Assembly (NCBI GenBank): GCA_936440205.1
Contig: OW387149.1
Location: forward strand, 26,613,151 to 26,677,150
Length of the DNA: 64,000 bases
Reading direction: 5' to 3'
DNA from: Lepidonotus clava
Taxonomy: Eukaryota > Annelida > Polychaeta > Phyllodocida > Polynoidae
The first letter of the stretch is position 1. Every line of letters starts with the position of its first letter. The notes beneath the pieces are model-generated. The model did no database searches, was not told the DNA's origin, and worked only from the letters and a program-made list of their open reading frames with translations. Of this stretch, positions 10,660 through 23,300 are shown piece after piece. A program made the position numbers and the translations under genes.

Positions 10660-12789
10660 GAGAGAGGGAAGGAGAGGGGACGATTCAGTCAATTCCAACC
10701 AGCCATGACATCTAGTTGGAAACTATAATTGTTACAAATTGAGCAGGGGACAACTCAAGACAGATTTCACCTCTCTGACTTTACACAATGAAAAACCTCC
10801 GATGGTAAAGCTTGGGGGACCTTGGTCCATCCATCTACACCCCTAACATAAATCTTATTTTCAAGAAGAAAATAAAGGTTTTATGCTCCAACCATGTTTG
10901 ATTAATATATATTGGTTAAATATTTCAGGGGGTGAAGAACTATTGTGTTCCTATAGAAACCTAAAGTATAACATTATTTTGCTCATTTGCATACTCTGAA
11001 AACTAATACTGTCATAACTCTTATTGTATTGGTCTCATCCCACATATAATGTTAAAGCTACATGCTGTTTCATTCAGAACCAGTCAGACAGCCCTAATCC
11101 CTCAATAAAGGATTTTCCAGACCACGCCACCTAGTGTAGAACCTAGCCAAAGAAAGGCTACCCAGACACTCTTTGAGCCAATATAAATTGGCTATATTAA
11201 ACTACCTATAACCTTCTAGCTACAAAAGATTGAAGAATCTTGTAACAATAGCCATATAGTTCAGAATCTCGTCTTTTTATTGATATATAGTACATGGCTA
11301 TGAATGGTTGTCTTGTATTTTAAAAACATTTTGCAAGATTAAGTTTTGATTTAATCAGTAGCCAATGGGAAGGGTCCCCAGAGGCCTTATCAGCATTATG
11401 TAATGGGTCCCCACCAATCAGAGGTTGCGCTACCCCAACCACGTGGGCTTGTTTGTCCTACCTCCACTGGACCGTGACGGGCACGCCAGGTCGGGATAAG
11501 ACTCTATTAGGAGAACCACTTTTCTGGGCCGCTGGGTACCAGCAGTAGCTTATCAGTGTAGCATGCCAGGAACTTTCTTGGCTGCTGGCGTCTGGCGTGT
11601 ACACCGATAATCTATGGATGGTAACTTGTGGCCAAGAAACGTTGTTCTCCTTTTTGGCAAGCAGACCTACGTTTGCTTGCAAGTAGAACATTTCTAGTCT
11701 TATATTGGCACCAAATATTAATTAGTTATTAAAGAAACATCTGATGAAATGTACCATAACATAGGGAGAGGAATACCATGTCAACTAGCAATTAACCTTT
11801 TTTTTTTTAATGAACACTGAAAAACACATTCCTTTCCAACAAGCAGTTGGGTTCTTGGAAACAGCCTTCAAAAGATTTGCCTTATGAGTGAGGAGGCTTG
11901 GAGTTTTCTTTCGAAATGGTTTTTCACCTTATGTTGGGGATTTTTTAGGGTTGCATTTTACTGTTTATTGGCAGAATTGAGTAACAACTGCTTGAAAGTA
12001 CGTAATAAAAGAAAACAACATGACTTTACCCATTCTATTCCTTCCAAGTGCAGAGACTAAGCTTGTTCTTTTGCTTTTTGTTGAACACTTACGCTTTTAC
12101 TCTTAACATAAAAAGTTATTACATTGGAAAAGTTGTAAGGTTTTGCAAAACTTTGAAAACAAAGATAATCTGCTACTCTTATTCACTTTGATATTTATTG
12201 ATAAATGACAGTTGAACACATTGGATGTCTAGCCAACGGGGATCTTGATAATGCATGTTAACTTTTATTCACCTTGAAAAAGATCCAGCTAAATTTCACC
12301 GAAACATTCACGTCTTTTTTATTAGGACACCCTAAAGCTTTTTGATTATAGATAAGGAATGTCACTGCCTAAATACAATGAGAATCCAAATGCCAATTGG
12401 ACAGTGAATCACGTGAAGAAACCTTTTTTTACGATATACTTCAAGTCTTTAGACAAGCATATTACATATTTTTGATGATATAGACCTTCTAGACAATTGA
12501 ACATGCATACACAGCCAACTTCAGGCTACCCATTTTGTCTCATGCTATTTGGCTGATGTCTGTTTGAATACTTGAAAGTCGTACATACATAATTATATAT
12601 ATTTGTCCTTCTTTGAGATAAACAGTCAACGTCTGTGGCAATATAGGATTCCAAATATTCTGCGTATTCTGGTCATAACGAACGGAACTATTTCTCACTC
12701 TGGCTAGACACTCCCATCCTTTTTGCAACTTACCACTAACTAGCTGTAGCACCCGGCATCATCAAATCAAATGTAATATGGCAACAGTA
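10660..12789. other. Mostly unique intergenic DNA
   Basis: AT-rich, without family A, B or C repeats. The only coding-like stretch is the small minus-strand frame at 11458-11691, listed separately. The rest shows no RNA gene or element I can support. Confidence 0.45.
11458..11691 (-). CDS. Orphan 77-codon frame, possible first coding exon
   Basis: A minus-strand ATG frame in a GC-richer island within AT-rich DNA. The protein is not low-complexity (for example QVTIHRLSVYTPDASSQESS) and its last codons overlap a donor-like GGAG/GTAGGA, so it might be an exon that splices onward rather than a complete protein. I recognise no domain and could not find a convincing partner exon. It may be chance. 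Confidence 0.2.
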   Translation of the reverse strand: MFYLQANVGLLAKKENNVSWPQVTIHRLSVYTPDASSQESSWHATLISYCWYPAAQKSGSPNRVLSRPGVPVTVQWR

Positions 12790-12800
12790 CCAAGTCAAAC

Positions 12801-13376
12801 GGCCTATTCTATTCGCACATCTACCGACGATCACACATCCACGGGCCAATGCGCGATGACTGTTAACCCAAATTTTGTGACAATAATCACGTGTGGGTTA
12901 CCTACACATCCACGGGAACCCACGCGTAATGACGAAAATCATTGAGCGTGGGTTACCTACACATCCACGGGAACCTATGCGTAATGACGGAAATCATTGC
13001 GCGTGGGTTACCTACACATCCACGGGAACCCATGCGTAATGACGGAAATCATTGTGCGTGGGTTACCTACACATCCATGGGAACCCACAAGTAATGACAG
13101 AAATCATTGCGCGTGGGTTACCTACACATCCACTGGAACCCACGAGTAATGACGGGAATCATTGCGCTTGGGTTACCTACAAATTTCGCCTACACACATA
13201 TACATCCACAGGTAGCCTCGCGCGATCATTTAAGGCCCATGCGCGATGATTTGTGGAACCTCCATACCTCCTAGATTTCGTGGATGTGAAGGTAACCCAT
13301 GTGCAATGATTCCCGTCATAATGCATGGGTGTGGATGTGTAGATATGAGGTTCTGTGGATGTGGGAATAGAAGGTC
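12801..13376. mobile_element. TIR element carrying a 55-bp minisatellite
   Basis: An 11-bp direct repeat CCAAGTCAAAC flanks the element (12790-12800 and 13377-13387). The ends are inverted: GGCCTATTCTATTCGCACAT at left against an AATAGAAGG-type right end. The interior is a tandem array of a 55-bp unit, and the last unit near the right end lies in reverse orientation, as if the element folds back. There is no coding capacity, so it would need an outside enzyme. Minisatellite-bearing non-autonomous elements are known from bivalves, but I cannot assign a family. Confidence 0.6.
12901..13175 (+). repeat. 55-bp tandem array, five units
   Basis: The unit starts CCTACACATCCACGGGAACC and recurs at 12901, 12956, 13011, 13066, 13121 and (degenerate) 13176, each exactly 55 bp apart, with a few substitutions per unit. 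Each unit contains GCGTGGGTTACC. An inverted copy lies near 13290-13345. Confidence 0.85.
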
Positions 13377-13387
13377 CCAAGTCAAAC

Positions 13388-14197
13388 AGTCAACTTTATC
13401 ATTTTAAGTGATGCATATCATACTGTGCGAGTTAAAATCCTGATCATAGAAGTGACGGACGCAATCCATCGGAATTAAAACTCACCAAAGACAGCATCTT
13501 TGTGTTTGTGTATCCTGATATTATCTACAGAAAATATGAATTTGGTTATGATTACCCATTTGCAAAATATCAATGTATTTTTTCCGGGAAGCTTGTAGGA
13601 GGACATGGTTTCGAAAATTATCACTTTGCAATTTTGATAGTTGTGATATTGTTTCAGGTACGTCAAATAAACCTCAACTCTTCCAGGAACGGTGCTTTAC
13701 TATATACGTGCATTCACTCACTTTGTCAACAAAATATCTGCAAATATATGAACACATGAAATAATTTTTAAATGCTATCACAGTCAACGTCTTTTCAAAG
13801 GCGAACTTAAACCCAAGCCCTTTGCATTCACTTTCTGAAAACATATATACATGAAAATATCAACATTCAGAGATATCATTTACTTATGAGATTTCTTCAA
13901 TACGGAATCAAAGCATAACTTTTTTCAGTATGGAAACAATGCATATTGACAATGTTTCCTAGGCATCACTAGTTGTTTTCGGTTTGAGAGACCCAAAACA
14001 AATCTTGAATTATAGCCAACGACATGATCTATGAACTTCTTTCATAACAAACTCTTGTGTCTACCGATTTTCTGTGGAACTATTGGTTTTCAAAGAGAGC
14101 CTCAAAAAATATCTGTAGGTATTTGAAAACAGTTTTGATTAAAATATAAATCACGAATTTATAAGTGAAATCTGGCACCAGGGAACAACGTTGTTTA
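13388..14197. other. Intergenic / probable 3' flank and 3' UTR of the HMG-box gene
   Basis: AT-rich and unique. It lies directly downstream of the minus-strand stop at 14198, so part of it is likely 3' UTR. I see no clear polyadenylation hexamer close to the stop. The small plus-strand frames at 13502-13764 look like chance. Confidence 0.4.
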
Positions 14198-14355
14198 TCA
14201 TGTATCAGCTAACTTTGCTCTTAACCCTTCATTTTCAACTATCAGACCAGCTAATTGTTGTTTTGTCAGTATCAATTCTTGTTTGATCATCGCCAGTTCT
14301 CGCACCAGTTGAATGTTCTCGGCTGCCACAGACTGTGCGTAGTCCTGGGATGTTT
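14198..14355 (-). CDS. HMG-box gene, last coding exon, coiled coil
   Basis: From acceptor TTTTTTCTTCCAG to a TGA at 14198. Encodes ENIQLVRELAMIKQELILTK followed by QQLAGLIVENEGLRAKL, a leucine-rich heptad pattern typical of a parallel coiled coil, so the protein probably dimerises at its C-terminus. Confidence 0.8.
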
Positions 14356-17300
14356 CTGGAAGAAAAAACGCTAGAAATTAGTAACTGTTTATATCTTATT
14401 CAAGAATGTAACTTGTAAGTCAGGGTCAATAAAACAATCAAAATTTGCTTGAGATAGGTGGCTAGATCTGATCATTTTATTGTTTATGTAACCCAGGATG
14501 CTGCTATATTGTATTATGGATATTAAAGAACAATGTTTTTTGCTAAATAAAAGTCGTAAAAGGAGTAACAACTAATTGAGGTGCTGGACAGGAAAAAAAC
14601 TTTTATTGAAGGGTGTTCTCACAAAAAACGTATATTTAACAGACTATAAGATCCAGCCTAAAGTAATGGTTTTGAAAGCTTACCTATAACTTGTACACCA
14701 GCGTCGGGCCGATTTTTTTGTAAGTCTTCCTCTCTTCTTCCATCCACTGTGGGACTTACATCTTCTTCTCGCCCTGCATCTGTGGTGCTGAAATGATAAT
14801 TATGCCATGATAATCAGGATTATGGTTGGTTCGTGTATAATATAATGTGTGCATATAATCAACTTCCTTTAATATTCTATCATTTGTTTTATCTCATTCA
14901 AGAGGTTCTCCAGATATCAATTAAGGACTTACAGAAACATTTCCACGTTCAGTGCAACCCCCCGCCTTCCCTCCCCCCCCCCCCAAAAAAAAAAAAAAAA
15001 GAAAAAAAAGAAAAAAAGAAAAAAAAAGTTGAATATTGTTGGTTGTGTTTAACGATAATACAAATAAGCCGTAGTGTAGAGAAATACGAGTGAAATTCCT
15101 CGACTTTTTGTCACGGTTTCACAGAAATGCCATTAAGGGGCGATGAAAGATCTTAGATCTGGAAAAGTAAGAAGGACATTTCCGGATTTTCAGTTTAGAC
15201 ACTAAAAGGTTGGGAACATTCACCAGAAAACCTAATTCTATGGTTAAGATAGCATAGAAAGGATATCAGAATAATTTGTAAAGCACAATTGATGATTTTT
15301 GTTAAGAAAAATATTAATTTCAATTCTGTTCTGATGTGAAAAAATCCGGAAAAATGGCATCTCTGTCTAAAACCAAAACTTTTCCATCCATAGCAATAAT
15401 TATTTTCCTGCAATGAACTTTGAAAACATGAACTAAAGACCTATGCACCAAGAAAGGGTGACTTTAAAAGTTATGGAAAAAGGCATTTTCTTCAAACAAC
15501 CATAACTTTCTAGGTAAATGAGCTACAGTATTACTCCATATACCATAGGATTAAGAATGAATTGGACAATCCATCCAGATGTGTTTTGTGAAACATATCA
15601 TAGAATGAAAATGTTCTATTTAGAACCAAATTCGGAAAACTGAAAAAAACTTTTATTATTAACTCATACTATCTGATTTGAAGTTCTATAGAAAGAATGT
15701 AATGCTTGTGATATGTGAAAATAAATTCATTGGGCATATCTATCTTTACTTGAAGATTACAACAATGTATAATGTTAGTGGCTGTTATGTATATTCATGA
15801 TTTTACAGCTAAATCTTTAAAAATTGAAAATGGCCGAAAAGTGCAAAAATTGATGATTTCAGAGATTCTCTATGGAGATTTACTATAGGATGTGGTTGTA
15901 AATGTGAAAATTTGTGATATGAAAGGTCTTTTGTGCGTCAAATCGTTAATAAATGGACTGTAATTTTGTATAACCACTTAAAGGAAAGACAATAATGTCT
16001 TCTACATCCTCAGGCATCCAATACATGAATCTAAAGTTCCTATGGTGTGATTTACATGCTTCATAAATGGCTGTCAAAAGATGAAAAAGTCAACCTTTCT
16101 TAGAGCATGGGTCTTAGTCATAGTCGGCCAACATTTTAATAAACTGCCGTCAACGTTGTCAAAACACTCAACATTTTGAAACTCAACTTGGTGAAGATCA
16201 CAGATAAAGAAAGCAATAGGTAACACATAGGCTGCATTACCAAAAACGGCAGGTGGAAGCATCATGCAAAGCAGGCGATCTTGCTATTCTGTTGAAGAGT
16301 GTACGTTACCAACATAAAAACACTGCCCCTGGGGAGTTTGCTAATTGAACAGTTTATCACTTAATTCAGAATTTTCACCAGCCCAGATAAAATAAACTTG
16401 CCCAAAGTAAGTCCAATTGGAACTTGTATTAAGCGTCCAGCAGTTGGAAACGCATATATATATATGAACTAAAGCATTACTGAATCAACTCATCTTAAAA
16501 TAACTTAATGTTCTGGGCGCTTTATTTGGACAATGCAAAAATATCACTATCAAAATTAATGAATTAGAAAAAAAGAAGGAATTTCTTGTTGTCAACCATG
16601 ACCTTACCTTTGGCTTACTTTCTGTGGAGGAGCGCCAACAAGATTGGTGTTTACAAGGGGCAGCTTCACGATGGACAACATGTTTGGGGAGATCTCAACC
16701 AGCTTTAGGGGGGCCTGAGCCTGAGGTGGAGTTCTCTCAGCCTGCGGTGGTGTGCCCGGTTCTTGCCGTGGAGTGTTCTGAACCTGTTGTGAAGTGCCCG
16801 GTTCTTGCTGCAGAGTGCCCCGTTCTTGCTGCAGAGTGCCATGAACTTGGTGCGGAGTGCCCTGTTCTTGCTGCAGAGTGCCCTGAACCTGTTGCGGAGT
16901 GCCCTGTTCTTGCTGTAGAGTGCCCTGAACCTGTTGCGGAGTGCCCTGTTCTTGCTGCTGATTGCCCTGAATCTTTTGCAGAATGCTGCGAATCTGCTGC
17001 ACAGTGATCACGATCGGCCGTGGACCAGTTGTGACGGGGCGTGAAGTGCCCTGAACTGGCTGTGGACTGACATTGACTGGCTGTGAAGTGAGCTCTATTG
17101 GGCGTGGAGTGAGCTCTACTGAGCGTGGAGTGCCCTCAACTGGCTGTGGACTGATATCGACCACGCGTGGAGTTACCTCTACTGGGCATGGAGTGACCTC
17201 TACTGAGCGTGGAGTGACCTCTACTGGCTGTGAACTGACATCAACCGGGCATGGAGTTACCTCTACTGGGCGCGGAGTGACTTCTACTGGGTGTGGAGTG

Positions 17301-20300
17301 ACCTCTACTGGGCGTGGAGCGACCTCAACTGGGCGTGGAGTGACCTCTACTGGCTGCGGAGTGACCTCAAGTGGATATGGAGTAACCATGCTTGGGCATG
17401 GAGTGACCTCTACTGGGTGTGGGGTGACAGCGACTGGGTGAGGAGCGACCTCAGCAGAGTGCGGATTCCCCTCAACAGGGCATCGAGTGATCAGGACCGG
17501 ACGTGGAGCGGCCTTAACAGGCTGCGGGGTGATTTCAGTTGGCTGTGGTGCGATTTCAGTTGGCTGCGGGCTGCCCTCAACTTGAGGATTTTCGTGAACT
17601 GATTCTGAAATGATTATAAAATTTCTAAAAGTGTGAAGTATCATTCCTTGAACCAGGATTTACTTATAAGTTATATATAATTGAAAATGCGATTTACATG
17701 ACCAATAGTTTGAGCTTCACAAGTACTGGGTACAGGTGTAAACATTGCTGGACAAGCGTGATGTTTTACAAACACACAGGGGTCAAGGAAATACTAAAAT
17801 ATTTTACTTCTGACGATCAGCTATTAGTTTATACTGAATTCTTATAAGTGAGAATTGAAATTTGGCCACGGGTACGGTAAAAATCGAGTTACTAGCCCGG
17901 GGGGCTTACATTAAAAAGAAGTACATACTAATTAACATCCCGACTTGTATCCAAATATAATAAAGCTAAGCATGTAATGGTTATTAAACTCACCAATGTC
18001 AGTACTGTGGACCCGGCCTTGACAGAATAATATTTCACCTATCGAACGCTGCACTTTGGCTGACTGAAAAGAATTTATAGAAACAATTAATTAAATCAAT
18101 TGATGCGGTCACTATGCATCACCTGAGGTAAACATTAAAACGTGAGCTTAATTTCTCAAGTATCTTTCAGCCCATTACTTATGCATCAAATATTAAGCAC
18201 AAAGTCTGCAATAGTGTCTGGACATGTAGTATATAAGTTAATTAAAAGTAATGTGTGTACCACAGGTTAGACACGTTAAACCTCGTCTCCACTGATCCAT
18301 TTTTTGGCCTCCGTCGTCCATCATATAATGACGCATCCTATTCTTTACCATTGGCTGTCCATCATCTGGCAAAAATCACTTTGGAAGCGATCTACGACGA
18401 ACATGAAACGGATGACGGACAACAGAGGCCAAAAAACGGACATGTGGAGAAGTAGCTTTACTGTACGCTTTTCTCTATTAGCAATGTCTGAATCACTATC
18501 ATCAAAATTTAATAACGTCCATATTCCACTTACTGAAAGTGTACTAACGGTTGGCCAACAATATACTTTGGCCAGCGTTGATATATAATTGGTGGCATAG
18601 CCGATAAAATTTAACATGTTGGCAAACTTTTCCTGCCGATTATATACAAATTGCCGATATTGCACTTTCAGTGCCGAAAATGTGTTCTAAGAGCATAATC
18701 ATGAAAACATCCCGTATTGGAGGGGGTACTTTCGGTACGTGAAATACAGCCTTACGAGACTAAAGGCCGTATTCCACATACCGAAAGTGCGTTGCCGATT
18801 TGACGCCGATGCAATTTCGGCAACATTCAGCAGCACTGCCGATAAATTTTACGAACATGTTGGTAAATTTTTCCTGCCGAAATTCAACGCGTTGCCGATA
18901 TTGCAATTTCGGCCGCCGATTACGTAATTTCGGCCGCCGATTACGCATTTGTGGCCACCGAAAGTTGATGGTCCAGATATGGAACGTTACCATGGAGATG
19001 CTCAATTTCGGCGCCGCACACTTTCGGTATGTGGAATACGGCCTTAAGGCGTTTTTTAATTTATTAATATGGGAAAATTAAGATCTTCACTGTATAGCTT
19101 GTAAATTTATACAATCAAACTGAATAAGAGTTCTTCTGGAAAATAAAACCAAAATCGTGTCAATCAGAACGAGGTTTAGGGCAAGTTATTGGTAATTTGT
19201 TAAAGTTGTATTATTTGTCTCTGAAATCGGGGTGTGGTGTAAGTTGGGGTTTCACGTTCATAGTTAAAAAATAAGAAAAAGTTCAGCTTAAAGTACTTTG
19301 CGCTTAAACTAGGTGATTATAAGGTAGACACATTCTCCCTGTCACAGAAAGCAGATTTCACATTTTAATGCACCTGCAGATGTAAACAAGGCACATTCTT
19401 AGGCATGGGTTGACTCATCCATTTAGTCATACTGGGACATGCATAGGCATTATTTTTTATCCATTTTGTCAAAAAGGCTCATGCAAAGGAATTTTATTTC
19501 TATCTTGGCATTCTGTGTTGTTTCTAATAAAAGAATCCAAACGTTCACAATTTTGCAAAATCTCTATTCGTGCTCCATGCTTTTGTCCGCAATATGTGTA
19601 TATTGACCTGCAGGTGAATAAAATCAAGGAAATCAGCTATCGGTGGTAGGGAGAGTTGTCTCACTTCGTCTGTATCACATGATGATTTCCGTTTCCTTGA
19701 AGGACTGCTCACGGTCTCCACGGTAAGATCGAGATCGGTCTGCATGGACTGGTTGGTCATCGTCGGCTGTTCGCCTTCATCATCGCTGTCCTCATCGCAA
19801 TCACATTGCTCCGTACTCTGCGCTATTGACTCGGAGTCTGATATGGGTTCTGCCTTGGGTTCAAGCAGTGTCGGGGATATCACGAGCGGTTGTTTGCTCG
19901 GTGACACCCAAAGCGGGTGCTGGAAGAAGCTCTCCGTGCTGAGAACCACGTCTTGGCATTCAGCCATGAAGGTCATTTGGAAGTCCATCTTTCGACATTC
20001 GGCGTGGTTGTGCCATGCGGGAGATGTTTGACTTGTGGATGCTGTGGTGACCACTGAAGGGGACCCCACAGGAGAGTTTTGGGAGGACGCAGTACTTGTA
20101 GGGGAACTTTCTGGTGTGGATTGCTATTTCAGGAAAATAAAGGCAAAGAAAGAAATATCTGGGATCAATTCATTTTATCATGTACAGGAATGCATGTCAT
20201 GAGAAATAAAATGTATCTATTCTTGCCACATTCTCACACATTATAGCATGGGAAACGTGGTGTCTCTCGTAAGGTGCGGCAAGAAATATAAACTCCAATT

Positions 20301-23300
20301 TCTGAAACTTGTATTTAACCTTTAACACTACATTTGGGTGAGCTAGAAATGACGTTTTTCTGGTGATTGGAAAGATTACAAGGGGCTGACCACAGACTGA
20401 ATGAATAACTTGCAGGGGCATCCTGAGAAAAATATTCATACCTGTAGCAGAGATGCCAGTCAGACCTTTAGAAAAAAACCTGAATATTCAACAGCTCGAT
20501 TCCTACCTAAAGTAATACCTGAACATTATCTAAAGCTATATAAAACACTGAAATAAAAGGAAAAATATCTGTAGTTAGTTATAGCAGAAGTCAAACTGAC
20601 CAATGAACCAAAGAAATTATATTATTTCACTGCGACCGGAATGAGCCTGAACCCCTCTGTACAGTCTAGTATAAGGTGCCGGCCTAAAGCCGGCGGCTGG
20701 GAACCCCTGGAATGACACCCAGAGACCGCCTGGGTGACAGGGGTACTGACGGAAGGGAGTGGGGCAGGCCCCGGTAAGTGATACTCCAGCTGGCGGCCTC
20801 TGGGTCAGGTTTATATCAGCTTGTTTTCAGATTTTATTTTTGTTTTTATAGAGCTGCGTAAAGTGATACATCATAACGATAGGTTAAATGGTAATTGATA
20901 ACAAATTCTACAAATATTTTGTGTTTATTAAAAGCCTGAAAACCTGAAATACCCTGAAGACTGGCAACCCTGCTATAGTTTGACTAATAGATAATCAGCT
21001 GCAAGTAAAGTTTTGCGTCTCACAATGAATACATTTTCGTTTTCTAATCAAATTTAAGTAAAATTTAAGACCTATTTTGGGCGCTATAATTTGATAAAAT
21101 CGATGTAAGACCTATGACCTGTGTGGGAACCCTGTCTACCTGAGGGGACGACTCCTGTTGTTGCCTCCTTGCCTGTACTGAAGGAGACCGAGAGGCCAAT
21201 TTTTGTCGATTCAGGAGGGTGGCCGCCTTCTTCCAAGCCTGTGGACATAACAGAGCAAAATGTTAGACAAAAAGTAAAAGACCTAAGGATGCTCAGGAGT
21301 TTTCGGAGAAATCATTTTCAGCCCTCTTATCTGGGAAAAAAAAAGTTTGGGTGATAGATATTTTATTTCTAGCTAGTTAATAATTGCTTGACATAATTTC
21401 CAATCCTATTACGACTGATGTGAAAAGAAAGGTAGTAATTACCTTACCGTACCTTTTGACCCATAATGCCAAGCAAACATATTAAAACTAGGGAGAGGAA
21501 AACAAATTTAAACTTACGTTTTTGTGTCGTTCGTTCTGACTAGACCACATCTGGCCCAGCACCTTACTGACTGTACAGAAATCTGCAAAGGTCAACAGTC
21601 GACCCTTACCTTTGGAATCAGTGGTGGACAAACATTTCGAAATCTAGGGGTCAGTCGGGCTTCTAGCTTGCCAAACCTTGGCGCCCTCACCTAAATCTAG
21701 GGGCCCTCACAGTAAGTTTTAAAAAACACCGGGTAAATTACTTTATTCTAATTGTACAGAGTAGATCAAGGGAAAATATTATGAATTTTAAATCAGGTAA
21801 TAACTGACAATCTGTGTTTATCATCCATGATTTTATAGGGGCAAATCTGTCCCCCTTGGCCAGAAAATCTAGGGCCTGACTTGCTTTTTAAGGGCCTCAG
21901 GCCCCCGGGCCCTTGGTTATGTTCACCCATGGAAATGTTTCTTGTCGACATCTAAACATCTCAATTATTGAAATCCCTCAGGTTATGAAATTTAGGCCCT
22001 TAGCTAGTAGCATGCATTTTAAATTTCAAGACCAATTTCTATTTTTAATGAATGGTTTGGTTCCCTCAGAATATTTCTCAAGCTTCTGGTTGTGAATCAT
22101 TTCAAGTTCTTCATACTTATATAGAGAGAAATTATTGGTAGTCAGTGTAAGTGTCTCAAACAGAGATGTTACTCAGGAAAAAATCCGAAAAGTAGGAAGG
22201 ACATTTCTAGATTTTCACTTTTTACCTGAAAGGGTCATTCACTGAAGCTATTCCCAAGAAAAAGTTAATTTCGTATTTAAATGGCTTAGCACTAGTAAAG
22301 GAATACTGACATGTAAAATTGTTGATTAAGTGAACAAATAATTAAATTTCATTCTCATAATGAACCGAATAAAAAGTCAAAAAAAAATGACGTCAATGCT
22401 CAACTAACCAAGTAAACTTAAGTTTTAGGGTCTCCTTAACATGAAAGTCGACTCTCATATTTATGCAGCCTGCAAGTTTCACCCGTCTGACATCAATACA
22501 ACTACAATTTTCTTCTGAACATTAGGGACTTTTGAAAATTTGCTAAAGCAAAAAATACGATATGTCCTATTTAGGCGGAAAAGTGGCATCTCTGAATTAA
22601 TAGTCACGTTCTCATACTTACCGAGACCAGGGTGTTCCTTCAGTAACTTTGATCGGTGGGCATTACAAAACACCATGTAGGCAGTCAAGGTGCGTCGCTG
22701 GATCCGCTGAAACAAATGCACGGGTTATAGCTCATAATGTTAAATTTCTAACAAGATACCAATGGTCCATTCATAAAATTGTCATGTCTAAAGTTCCTTA
22801 ATTAAATGAACTACTGTGTAGCTAAGAAACAAGAAATCTATTATTTTAAAGATTTTCACTGACCTGTTGGTCTAGTTGTTAACTTAATACGTTTCAATAG
22901 CCCGAGAGGATTTTTACTTGTACCCAGTACTAGTAACGCTTATCTTCAGGAAAATCCCTACCTAGACACGACTATCTTTTGTTTGATTGCAGGCTCATGA
23001 AATAGTGATATTACTACTTACTTTGCTCTTGTGAGACTTTCCCTTATCCGGATCAACCTCCCTGCTCGTACAGGCCAAATCGCTCACGGGCATCTTCATT
23101 TTTTCTCCACCCGTCTTTTCCAGATCGCAGGCTGTCAGCTTGATCTGCGGTACTTTGTTGAACAGCTGAAGAACTCCGTCTTTCCGTACAGGGACAGTGC
23201 CGGTCAGGGTTTTCAACCTGCTGAGTTTCATCATAGAAAATTTCTGAAGTGGTTGTACTCGACGTTTCAGCTCCGGTATTTTTCTCCTTTGTATGGAGTG

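Noticed and set aside
12901-13175. CRISPR-like regularly spaced repeat
   Set aside because: The units are contiguous with no unique spacers, in a eukaryotic setting, so it is a minisatellite.
16624-17602. Three long plus-strand frames rich in CPVLAAECP-, STGRGVT- and WSDLYW-type repeats
   Set aside because: They are opposite-strand readings of the heptad-repeat exon of the HMG-box gene. The minus-strand frame is supported by splice sites and phase.
18345-19005. Several frames in the intron between exons 8 and 9
   Set aside because: They fall inside MITEs, whose inverted structure produces similar frames on both strands.
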